From JAYRWD01 sp041918255 (lineage in GTDB: Bacteria; Patescibacteriota; Dojkabacteria; B142; WJKM01), in NCBI GenBank assembly GCA_041918255.1, contig JAYRWD010000053.1, positions 1 through 11,645 on the forward strand: DNA of 11,645 nt, given 5' to 3'. A program made the translations under genes and the position numbers. Of this stretch, positions 1 through 5,905 are shown piece by piece (within the stretch, counting starts at the first letter, position 1; every line of letters starts with the position of its first letter). The notes beneath the pieces are model-generated. The model saw only the letters and a list, made by a program, of their open reading frames with translations, was not told the origin of the DNA and did not search any database.

Positions 1-1
1 A

Positions 2-1006
2 AAGATTAAAGAAAAGAAAATATTTACGAAAGTATTAGCTGGTCATCAGTTAAAACCTGGAAAATCTATTAATACTCCGGGTATCAAATTAGATACAAAA
101 GCTGTGACTCAAACTGATAAGGAACAGATCCAATTTTGCGCTGAAAATGGTTGGGATTTTGTCGCAGCATCATATATTCGTGACGCGCAAGACGCAAGCT
201 ATGTAAAGAAATCTTTGAAAAACACCCCTATGCAAATGATTGCTAAGATCGAAGAAGGGCAGGGGGTTGAGAATATTCATGAAATTATGAGTATTGCCGA
301 TGGAATTATGGTAGCGCGGGGAGATATGGGGGTTGAGTTACCAATAGAAAAACTTACTGCAATTCAGAAAATGTTGATTCGTAAGGCAAATCAGGCTGGA
401 AAACCCGTTATAACGGCAACGCAAATGCTTGAGTCAATGATTGAAAAACCAATCCCAACACGAGCTGAAATTTCCGATATCGCTAATGCCGTGTTGGACG
501 GAACTGACGCTATCATGTCTTCGGGAGAGACCACAATAGGTAAATATCCTGTTGAGGTAGTAGAAACATTGGTCAAAGTTGCTGCCGAAAATGAGAAGTA
601 CCTTACTCCAGCAATTATGAAGGGTGAATTTAAAGGTGAAGATAAGATCGTGGATTCTATGTCTCGGGCAACTTTTGAACTTAGTCAGGGTTTAGAGCTG
701 GACGCGCTTCTAGTAGCGACTCATTCGGGTAGGTCAGCACGTCTGATAGCTAGGCACAATCCTAGTGTGAATATCCACGCTTTTGCTTCGAATCCAAATG
801 TTGTTCGTCAGTTGAATTTAACTAGGGCAATAAACCCGCATTTGTTAAAGAGGGAATTTAAAACAAGGGCAGATATGATTGATGGAATAATCAGCAGATC
901 TCTTGAATTGGGAATTATTAAAAAAGGTTCACGGGTTTTAGTAATGGGCAAAGTGCCGAAGATGACTAGTAAATATAGAAACGTTTTTGAGTATGTTGAA
1001 GTGTAG
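2..1006 (+). CDS. pyk: Pyruvate kinase, 5'-truncated by the window edge
   Basis: Catalyses phosphoenolpyruvate + ADP to pyruvate + ATP, the last step of glycolysis, in the cytoplasm. The open frame enters the window at base 2 and gives 334 residues, so roughly 140 N-terminal residues of a usual ~470-residue enzyme lie upstream. The GTG at 104 is internal, because pyruvate-kinase-like sequence (LKPGKSINTPGIKL) precedes it in frame. Visible family blocks are: DFVAASYIR; IAKIEEGQG with the catalytic Lys codon at 245-247; the metal-binding loop MVARGDMGVELP (Asp codon at 323-325); KPVITATQMLESM; and PTRAEISDIANAVLDGTDA followed by SSGETTIGKYPVE. A C-terminal pyruvate kinase domain follows (THSGRSARLIARHNP to VMGKVPKM). 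All key residues in view are present and no frameshift is seen. The gene ends in TAG and meets the next gene tail to tail, three bases apart. The family call is secure. Confidence 0.97.
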   Translation, partial: KIKEKKIFTKVLAGHQLKPGKSINTPGIKLDTKAVTQTDKEQIQFCAENGWDFVAASYIRDAQDASYVKKSLKNTPMQMIAKIEEGQGVENIHEIMSIADGIMVARGDMGVELPIEKLTAIQKMLIRKANQAGKPVITATQMLESMIEKPIPTRAEISDIANAVLDGTDAIMSSGETTIGKYPVEVVETLVKVAAENEKYLTPAIMKGEFKGEDKIVDSMSRATFELSQGLELDALLVATHSGRSARLIARHNPSVNIHAFASNPNVVRQLNLTRAINPHLLKREFKTRADMIDGIISRSLELGIIKKGSRVLVMGKVPKMTSKYRNVFEYVEV

Positions 1007-1009
1007 GAT

Positions 1010-1678
1010 TCAGCTCTCGAGGATTTCTAACACTCTTTCAAAATTTGGTGCTACATAATCTGCTTTGCCGATTACTCTTTCTCTAGAGATGTTTTCAGTG
1101 AATGCTATAAATATATCTGCAAGTCCAGCCTCTTTAATTTCATAATCTGACCAACCGTCACCTATTACCAAAACTGTTCCGTTAAGTTTCAAAGACCGGA
1201 CAAGCTTAACCTTTCCTTTGGCTTGCGAAAGTGGATTCGTTTCGTCAAATCCAATCACGTTCCCTTCGGAGTCATATCTAAAGGAATTTGCATAAATATG
1301 ATTTGGATTTAATCCGAATTCTTGTATAACAGGATCCATATAGTCCATAAATCCACCGGAGATAATTATGATTTTGTCACTGAGGAGTAGTAGCCTTTCT
1401 TTCTGCCGCAGAACAGAATCGCTGAATTCACTCCTTAGCTCAATAATTAATCGTTCAATATCCTTAGTGCTAGGACTAATAAGCTTAAGTCTATTAGTAA
1501 GCGATTCAAACAGAGTTATCTTGCCTTCCATTCCCATTCGAGTAATATTTTCGAATGATTCTAAAACACTCTGATTATTCGGAGTTTTAGATAATACATA
1601 ACGCGCAAGCATATCAAGGCATTCTATCTTCACAAGGGTACTGTCGAAGTCGATGAGCAGGAAATCGTATTTCATCAT
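1010..1678 (-). CDS. HAD-superfamily phosphatase, phosphoserine phosphatase (SerB)-like
   Basis: A 222-residue cytoplasmic HAD hydrolase of the SerB-like subfamily, probably a small-molecule phosphomonoesterase. All four HAD motifs are visible: motif I LLIDFDSTLV (nucleophile Asp10, general acid Asp12); motif II IIISGGF (Ser107); motif III Lys in the AKGKVK stretch (about 155-157); motif IV VIGDGWSDYEIKEAG (Asp174, Asp178). A helical cap sits between motifs I and II, about residues 18-90, as in SerB. The DFDST and SGGF wording favours phosphoserine phosphatase, but related enzymes acting on other substrates share it and no serine-pathway genes are nearby, so the substrate is open. Two ATG codons in tandem (1678 and 1675) could start it, with no clear Shine-Dalgarno site. 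It converges on pyruvate kinase and follows the hydrolase-pseudouridine synthase gene on the same strand after about 80 bases. Confidence 0.85.
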   Translation of the reverse strand: MMKYDFLLIDFDSTLVKIECLDMLARYVLSKTPNNQSVLESFENITRMGMEGKITLFESLTNRLKLISPSTKDIERLIIELRSEFSDSVLRQKERLLLLSDKIIIISGGFMDYMDPVIQEFGLNPNHIYANSFRYDSEGNVIGFDETNPLSQAKGKVKLVRSLKLNGTVLVIGDGWSDYEIKEAGLADIFIAFTENISRERVIGKADYVAPNFERVLEILES

Positions 1679-1758
1679 TCACTGAATAATCAAAATAGAA
1701 TTGGTAATCCGTTTTGCAGGTTATCGAATCCAGCTATTCCAAACTTCCCCTTTTTATT

Positions 1759-3153
1759 TCAAATGGTTTTCGGATTTATATTTGGAACCATCCTTAGAAA
1801 CGCGACTTCCTTTTTTGTCAGAAATCTCCATTGTCCACTAGGTAAATTTTCTTTTGTAAGGCCTGCAAAGGAAATGCGATCAAGTTTTAATATTACGTAT
1901 CCAAAATGTTCAAATATACGTCGCACTATTCTGTTTCGACCCGAATGAATTTCAATACTAATTACTTTTTTATTTTCTTCTCTTACATAGCTTAACCTAT
2001 CAGGCTTTATCGGACCGTCATCCAACTCAATACCTCTCTGAATTGTTCGGAAATCTTCCAATTTCAAGCTTTTTGTTAACTCAACATGATATATCTTCTT
2101 AACTCCAAACTTAGGGTGCGTCAGTTTAGTTGTTAAGTCACCGTCATTGGTTAGTAGCAATACACCAGTTGTGTTTCTGTCTAATCGACCTACTGGGTAT
2201 ATTCGTTCAGAATAAGCTCCTTTAATAAGTTCGAGGACTGTTTTCCTTTTTTTGGGATCATCTGAAGTTGTTATGTAATCTTCAGGTTTGTTAAGTAATA
2301 AGTAAACGTTTCGTTGAGGCTTTAACACTTCTTCATTGTATCTTACTATATCTAGGTCAGATACCTTGTGACCCATTTCGGTAATTACTTCTCCGTTTAC
2401 AGAGATTGCTCCAGTTTTAATTAATTGGTCGGCTTCACGTCTGGAACAAACTCCTGCGTTCGAAATATATTTATTTAAACGTGTGGTTCTTTGGCTTTTG
2501 AGAAACGGCAACGGACTAGGAATCTTTTTACTTCCTTCGGTCTCGCCCTCGCGACAGGAAAAAATCTTTCCGTCACCAACCATAAATAAAATTGTTTCCA
2601 AGACAATTGGTAATTCAGTTATTCCATCGTCCCCGCTAAAATGTCCTTTGCCTCTCTCCATTGCTGTATGAGCACCCAATCTTTTCTTGAAAAATTCTCT
2701 ATTTTCTTTAGGTACTACATCGTCATTGTCTGAGAATATTGCGAAAATATTTTTGGTATGTTCTTTTATCTTTTCAAAATTAATCGGTGTTTCTAGCCAG
2801 GGTTCAGCGGTCTTTTTTTCTTCATCGGTTTTCAAGTTCATCAATGTAAACCAGCCAGCTACAAAAGTAGCACCCCCAGCTTGTTTTTCGGGCGGTAAGT
2901 TTTCTAAATAGCGAAGAATTGTTTGGCAACCAATACTATGTCCGACAAAATATGTACTTTCGTCAACGTCTCCAACGACTTCGGAAAGGTGTGAAACCCA
3001 CGCCTCAATCTTTGGCTCAGAGGGTTTTGGCATAGGAGGAACAGGAACCTTAAAACCGATTTTTTCAAGTTCTATCTTTAACCAAGGAAACCAACCCTCA
3101 TCAGGATAGCCGTCCCAACCGTGAATTATGAAAACTCGTTTATCTTTATTCAT
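1759..3153 (-). CDS. Fusion protein: RBBP9-type serine hydrolase + RsuA/RluB-type pseudouridine synthase
   Basis: One uninterrupted 464-codon frame carries two unrelated enzymes. Residues 1-193 are an RBBP9/YdeN-like alpha/beta hydrolase: FIIHGWDG near the start, the nucleophile elbow GHSIG (Ser73), the acid in FSDNDDVVP (Asp142-145), and the catalytic His171 in GKGHF. Residues 224-275 form an S4 RNA-binding domain (RLNKYISNAGVCSRREAD). Residues 283-446 form an RsuA/RluB/RluE-type pseudouridine synthase with the catalytic GRLD (Asp325), LLLTNDGDL, and the C-terminal signature GRNRIVRRIFEHFGY ... LKLDRISF. The synthase half should isomerise a uridine in ribosomal RNA; the hydrolase substrate is unknown. 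A charged linker (about 194-223) joins them. An in-frame TTG at 2511 (residue 215) lies just before the S4 domain and could allow separate synthesis of the synthase. The gene overlaps the NUDIX gene by 8 bases, so the two are probably co-transcribed. The domain calls are secure; whether one polypeptide is made is not shown. Confidence 0.9.
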   Translation of the reverse strand: MNKDKRVFIIHGWDGYPDEGWFPWLKIELEKIGFKVPVPPMPKPSEPKIEAWVSHLSEVVGDVDESTYFVGHSIGCQTILRYLENLPPEKQAGGATFVAGWFTLMNLKTDEEKKTAEPWLETPINFEKIKEHTKNIFAIFSDNDDVVPKENREFFKKRLGAHTAMERGKGHFSGDDGITELPIVLETILFMVGDGKIFSCREGETEGSKKIPSPLPFLKSQRTTRLNKYISNAGVCSRREADQLIKTGAISVNGEVITEMGHKVSDLDIVRYNEEVLKPQRNVYLLLNKPEDYITTSDDPKKRKTVLELIKGAYSERIYPVGRLDRNTTGVLLLTNDGDLTTKLTHPKFGVKKIYHVELTKSLKLEDFRTIQRGIELDDGPIKPDRLSYVREENKKVISIEIHSGRNRIVRRIFEHFGYVILKLDRISFAGLTKENLPSGQWRFLTKKEVAFLRMVPNINPKTI

Positions 3154-3676
3154 ATTTTTTCCTTATAGCTTTTAGTGCTTTGCGATTTGATTCATCCGTG
3201 ACAATTTTTTCAGCTTCATCTATCGTCAGCCATCTTGTGTCGTGGAATTCCCTTGGATTGATTTTGAAATCAGAACCATCTGTGTGAACTAAATACCAAA
3301 TATCATAATGGACCTTGCAAAGTTGTACCTTATTTTCAATCGGAGTAATTGTTAGTAAAAATGGGTGTTGCTCCTCTTGAAAGAAATTCTTCATTCCAAG
3401 TTCCTCATCTATTTCTCTGTTCAGAGTTTCTAGAAGTCCCTCACTTTTATCAACATGCCCGCCCGGTGAAATCCATAATCCTGATTTCTTGTGATGGATA
3501 ATAAAAACCGTTTTATTCGCTTGGTTATAGGGAAGAAAGTAGGTCCCAAAGTGCGATTGCGGATTTTCATCCCGCGTAAAAGAACCTTCTTCTAACCTTT
3601 TCAGAAAATTAATGCGAATGTCTTCACTATCGCAAATAGACGGATCAATAATTTTTTTCATATCGTCGAACAGCAT
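3146..3676 (-). CDS. NUDIX hydrolase
   Basis: A 176-residue cytoplasmic NUDIX pyrophosphohydrolase, cleaving a nucleoside diphosphate linked to some other moiety. The complete Nudix box GX5EX7REUXEEXGU spans residues 73-95, with Glu79, Arg87-Glu88 and Glu91-Glu92 all present. It is preceded by the strand KSGLWISPGG typical of these folds. The substrate cannot be read from the sequence; MutT-like sanitation and RNA-cap or sugar-nucleotide hydrolysis are all possible. The start is taken at the ATG at 3676; another ATG at 3661 would remove five residues, and neither has a good Shine-Dalgarno site. Its last eight bases overlap the start of the hydrolase-pseudouridine synthase fusion, indicating translational coupling and one operon. 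A possible promoter lies about 90 bases upstream. Confidence 0.93.
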   Translation of the reverse strand: MLFDDMKKIIDPSICDSEDIRINFLKRLEEGSFTRDENPQSHFGTYFLPYNQANKTVFIIHHKKSGLWISPGGHVDKSEGLLETLNREIDEELGMKNFFQEEQHPFLLTITPIENKVQLCKVHYDIWYLVHTDGSDFKINPREFHDTRWLTIDEAEKIVTDESNRKALKAIRKKYE

Positions 3677-3766
3677 GTCAGTTTTTAAAGATTTAACAGC
3701 TTATGGACAAAATGGTGCGTCTGTAATGACGATCTATGATTAAATTCTTTTATTTCTTTATCATTT

Positions 3767-3795
3767 TCTATTGTTTCATTCGATTAGTTTGTCAA
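3767..3795 (-). promoter_or_regulatory. Candidate promoter for the NUDIX/fusion operon
   Basis: On the minus strand a perfect -35 hexamer TTGACA (3795-3790) is followed, after 17 bases, by the weak -10 AATAGA (3772-3767). Transcription would start near 3760 and leave a leader of about 84 bases before the NUDIX ATG. The weak -10 and the AT-rich background make a chance match possible. Confidence 0.3.
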
Positions 3796-4010
3796 TGTTA
3801 GGCCCTTCGGATTCTTGTATCTTGCTCAAGTTTCTTGATATTGGTGTAGTATTCTCTGATTAATCCAAACGTATTTTATCAAAAAAGCTACCGCGAAAAT
3901 TCGGGAAGTTGTCCGGTCTGTACTATGCAAAGCAGAAGTAATTCGCACCGCTGACAATTTCAAGTTTTTCTTTGGCGACAAAATTAATAAATAACAGTCC
4001 AGGGATACTT
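3776..4010 (-). pseudogene. Possible degenerate coding remnant, no intact gene
   Basis: The roughly 300 bases between the NUDIX start and the amber-interrupted gene hold no convincing intact gene. One minus-strand frame, ending in TGA at 3778-3776, reads like protein but is broken by in-frame stops. Its segments are FVAKEKLEIVSGANYFCFA, then TAG, then YRPDNFPNFRGSFFDKIRLD, then TAA, then SENTTPISRNLSKIQESEG and PNIDKLIE. The residue composition resembles real protein more than random AT-rich DNA, which suggests a decayed gene, but I recognise no family and chance is not excluded. A 67-codon open frame in another register (3826-4029) has no protein-like features and is not called. Confidence 0.25.
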
Positions 4011-4472
4011 TGTTTCTGTAATTTCCCAAGAGTTTTCTTTGAGCTGAATTATGTTGCCAATATCACTAACATCTTGTCTTACTTTTGCTTTAAATTTATC
4101 TGGATTAGGATGACCGGGGATATCTTTAGAATTCCATAAGATATCCTCTGTTAAAGAAAAAGATGTCGGACCCCACCCGTAACCATGCGGATAAATTACC
4201 AAACCACTCTTGTCTTCGTACGACACAATTGTTTCTCGGTAGCGACATCTATTTGTTGTTTCATCTGTATAGTCAGTCGTATGACAACCTTGCTCTTCCT
4301 ATTTTATTTTTATCTCGGAAAGAGATGTAGGTTCAATTCTTACATAGCCGGTATACATTGTTCGTGCACCGGGAACGGTATTTATAGGAACTACCCCCTT
4401 TATAACAAGAAGATATAGAACTATGACAATAATGCCAATGATTAAAAAAGTAATTTTTATGGGTTTTTTCAT
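3984..4472 (-). pseudogene. Small membrane-anchored protein gene interrupted by an in-frame amber codon
   Basis: A single register from the ATG at 4472 to the TAA at 3986-3984 would encode 162 residues but for a TAG at codon 58 (4301-4299). The 57 codons before it encode MKKPIK, then a hydrophobic membrane segment at about residues 7-25 (rich in Ile, Leu and Val), then VVPINTVPGARTMYTGYVR. The part after the TAG continues in the same frame with EEQGCHTTDYTDETTNRCRY, LVIYPHGYGWGPTSF, and the C-terminus TKYPWTVIY. Composition is protein-like on both sides of the stop, so this was one gene for a signal-anchored or secreted small protein with a Cys pair (63 and 76). Other genes here end in TAG, so amber is a normal stop. 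A nonsense mutation or a base-call error is likelier than recoding. The family is not recognised. Confidence 0.65.
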
Positions 4473-4487
4473 AAAAAAACTAGATAT

Positions 4488-4504
4488 CCAAAAATTAATT
4501 TTGG
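4488..4504. repeat. Short inverted repeat in the leader of the interrupted gene
   Basis: CCAAAA (4488-4493) and TTTTGG (4499-4504) form a perfect 6-bp stem around a 5-base loop, 15 bases upstream of the ATG at 4472. On the minus strand it is followed by a run of seven T just before the ATG, so it could be a weak attenuator-like hairpin or simply AT-rich background. Confidence 0.25.
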
Positions 4505-4537
4505 CGTTATGATTAAAAACTTTCTCCCTTAAGATTT

Positions 4538-4560
4538 AAATATAGTTCAAATCTATATTT
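4538..4560 (-). terminator. AT-rich stem-loop after the 2H phosphoesterase gene, weak terminator candidate
   Basis: AAATATAG (4538-4545) pairs perfectly with CTATATTT (4553-4560) around a 7-base loop, about 25 bases past the stop of the 2H phosphoesterase gene. The stem has one G-C pair and no strong T-run follows on the minus strand, so it is at best a weak terminator. No better one is seen in the 113 bases between the two genes. Confidence 0.25.
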
Positions 4561-4585
4561 TTCTCGTTATTTGGTGGCAATTCAA

Positions 4586-5200
4586 TTATGACAGATTAAA
4601 AACTTCAATTAACTTCCGGCAAGTACCGTAATCACCAAGGTAGAAGAATCCAATTTTATTAACCTTAAATGAAAAGTTCAATTTATCGATATAAGACAGA
4701 GCTGATTTATCAAATTTTTCTAATTTAGAAAACGTCAAATGAGGAAAGAAATGACCACCAATTCGACGAAATCCATAAAACTTAAGGTTGTTTTGCTCGG
4801 CTTTAGTCATTTCACTTATCTGAACTTCATCATTCTCTATCATTTGACCTTCGCGCAATGGGTTCAAAAGGTTAATGATTTTTTTTTGAAGCTCGTTGAT
4901 GTTTTTAGATTTTTTGTATACAACATCAATATAACCATCTATATTTTGTCTATATTTTGAAGAGGTAATTTTAAATGATTTTATTTTGGGGGCAAACTGT
5001 TTAAGCAATTCTTTAACCTTTCTTATATTCTTCAAAGGAAACGCTGCCATATAGAGCGTGATATGTGGAAAATAATTTTTGTCGTCCAAAACATACAAAC
5101 TATTCTTTTTTTTCAATTCTTTACTTACTATAATCGCTCTCTTAGAAACTTCTGCAGGGGGATAGATGACAATATTAAAAAATTCTATTTTTTTCTTCAT
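4586..5200 (-). CDS. 2H phosphoesterase, 2'-5' RNA ligase (LigT)-like
   Basis: A 204-residue member of the 2H phosphoesterase superfamily, whose bacterial members act as cyclic phosphodiesterases or 2'-5' RNA ligases on RNA ends or small cyclic phosphates. The two hallmark H-x-T motifs are intact: FPHITLY (His46, Thr48) and FFPHLTFSKL (His154, Thr156), spaced as expected for a two-lobed fold. The frame extends upstream to a TTG at 5224, but the ATG at 5200 opens directly on the first family-like strand (IEFFNIVIYPP) and is preferred. A purine-rich stretch lies about 16 bases upstream, rather far for a ribosome binding site. The gene lies downstream of two tRNA genes on the same strand, which fits a role on RNA ends, but that is inference. 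The protein is Lys-rich like its AT-rich gene. Confidence 0.87.
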   Translation of the reverse strand: MKKKIEFFNIVIYPPAEVSKRAIIVSKELKKKNSLYVLDDKNYFPHITLYMAAFPLKNIRKVKELLKQFAPKIKSFKITSSKYRQNIDGYIDVVYKKSKNINELQKKIINLLNPLREGQMIENDEVQISEMTKAEQNNLKFYGFRRIGGHFFPHLTFSKLEKFDKSALSYIDKLNFSFKVNKIGFFYLGDYGTCRKLIEVFNLS

Positions 5201-5296
5201 ATGAGTAAATAATCTTTCCCCCAAAATTAAAATATGGTTCTATTTGAGGCGACATGCGAGCCAAGGTTTTTAATGGGTTTTTTGATAATTAAATTT

Positions 5297-5385
5297 TGGT
5301 GCCGAGGGCGGGAATCGAACCCGCACGCTATTGTAATAGCAAAGGATTTTAAGTCCTTCGTGTCTACCGATTCCACCACCCCGGC
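5297..5385 (-). tRNA. tRNA-Leu (anticodon UAA), CCA encoded
   Basis: The minus strand folds as a class II tRNA. The acceptor GCCGGGG (5385-5379) pairs with CCTCGGC with one G-U pair. The anticodon loop CTTAAAA (5353-5347) gives anticodon TAA at 5351-5349. A long variable arm has the stem GCTATT/AATAGC, and the T arm is GCGGGTTCGATTCCCGC. The long variable arm and the A discriminator (5300) support leucine. The 3' CCA is encoded at 5299-5297. It follows tRNA-Cys after 26 bases and is probably co-transcribed with it. Confidence 0.97.
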
Positions 5386-5411
5386 GACAAGATATTTTAC
5401 TATATTTTTAA

Positions 5412-5485
5412 AGGTCACGGTGGGAATCGAACCCACGCATAAGGGTTTTGCAGACCCTTGCCTTAACCAGCTTGGCTACGTGACC
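5412..5485 (-). tRNA. tRNA-Cys (anticodon GCA)
   Basis: A standard 74-base class I tRNA. The acceptor GGTCACG (5485-5479) pairs with CGTGACC (5419-5413). The anticodon stem AAGGGT/ACCCTT holds the loop CTGCAAA (5453-5447), giving anticodon GCA at 5451-5449, and the T arm is GTGGGTTCGATTCCCAC. The discriminator is U (5412), the known identity base for cysteine tRNA. No CCA is encoded, unlike the neighbouring tRNA-Leu. Confidence 0.97.
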
Positions 5486-5495
5486 GCCATTGAAA

Positions 5496-5524
5496 ATTAT
5501 ACACGGCAGAACATCACTTGTACA
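5496..5524 (-). promoter_or_regulatory. Promoter of the tRNA-Cys/tRNA-Leu pair
   Basis: A perfect -10 TATAAT (5501-5496, minus strand) sits 10 bases before the first base of tRNA-Cys, with TGTACA (5524-5519) 17 bases upstream as -35 (4 of 6 consensus bases). Part of the -35 lies inside the 3' end of the pyrophosphohydrolase gene. The spacing to the tRNA is right for a start a few bases before the mature end. Confidence 0.6.
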
Positions 5525-5888
5525 AACGATTTTTACCAGTTATTCTATACTCTTTTTTCCTTTGATCGTGTAATTTCTCATCGCGGACCGCAGGGTACTT
5601 TTCAGCTAGCAACGGTACTTTCTCATCAAAATATTTTTCAATATCAATATGGGATTTGTTTGCAAGTTGAAAAAGATAAAAAATTACATCGACAAATTCA
5701 AATCCGACCTCCTTTTTCTCTTCCTCAGTCATATCCCCAAATTTATGTTTCCAATTATAGTGATCAGCTAATTCGCCCATCTCAACGAAAAGTGCGGAAG
5801 TAAGTTCACAAGGATCATCATTATTCCACCCCCGATCGTTTGAAAATTTGAGTATGATATCTGACATTTGTTTGATAGATTTTGCCAT
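5514..5888 (-). CDS. MazG-like nucleotide pyrophosphohydrolase (dCTPase/RS21-C6 type)
   Basis: A 124-residue all-alpha NTP pyrophosphatase that would hydrolyse a nucleoside triphosphate, often dCTP or a modified dNTP in this subgroup, to the monophosphate and pyrophosphate, cleaning the nucleotide pool. The metal-binding pattern is visible: ExxE in VEMGELADHYNW (Glu36, Glu39) and ExxD in EFVDVIFYLFQLA (Glu64, Asp67), followed by HIDIEKYFDEK. The length suits the single-domain MazG-like family rather than the two-domain MazG. The start is the ATG at 5888. It lies 17 bases after the IPP isomerase gene on the same strand, so both are likely transcribed together from the promoter at 6961-6988. 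The exact substrate cannot be told from the sequence. Confidence 0.88.
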   Translation of the reverse strand: MAKSIKQMSDIILKFSNDRGWNNDDPCELTSALFVEMGELADHYNWKHKFGDMTEEEKKEVGFEFVDVIFYLFQLANKSHIDIEKYFDEKVPLLAEKYPAVRDEKLHDQRKKEYRITGKNRLYK

Positions 5889-5905
5889 TATTGATAAATA
5901 AAATG

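Noticed and set aside
1007..1009. Terminator between the convergent pyruvate kinase and HAD genes
   Set aside because: Only three bases separate the stops and I found no GC-rich hairpin with a T-run at the junction.
3826..4029. 67-codon minus-strand open frame
   Set aside because: It overlaps the end of the amber-interrupted gene in another register and its residues show no domain-like pattern.
4185..4418. 77-codon plus-strand open frame opposite the interrupted gene
   Set aside because: Cys/Phe/Ile-rich mirror of the minus-strand coding sequence, which is clearly more protein-like.
3984..4472. Stop-codon reassignment (TAG read as an amino acid)
   Set aside because: Pyruvate kinase ends in TAG at the expected family C-terminus, and no other recognised gene here contains internal TAG or TGA.
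5227..5436. 69-codon minus-strand open frame over the tRNAs
   Set aside because: It lies over tRNA-Leu and the 3' end of tRNA-Cys and has no independent coding signal.
5234..5803. 189-codon plus-strand open frame across the two tRNA genes
   Set aside because: Its protein is the antisense of tRNA-Leu and tRNA-Cys (GRESNPH-type and VGIEPTH-type strings, well-known artefacts) and then of the pyrophosphohydrolase gene.
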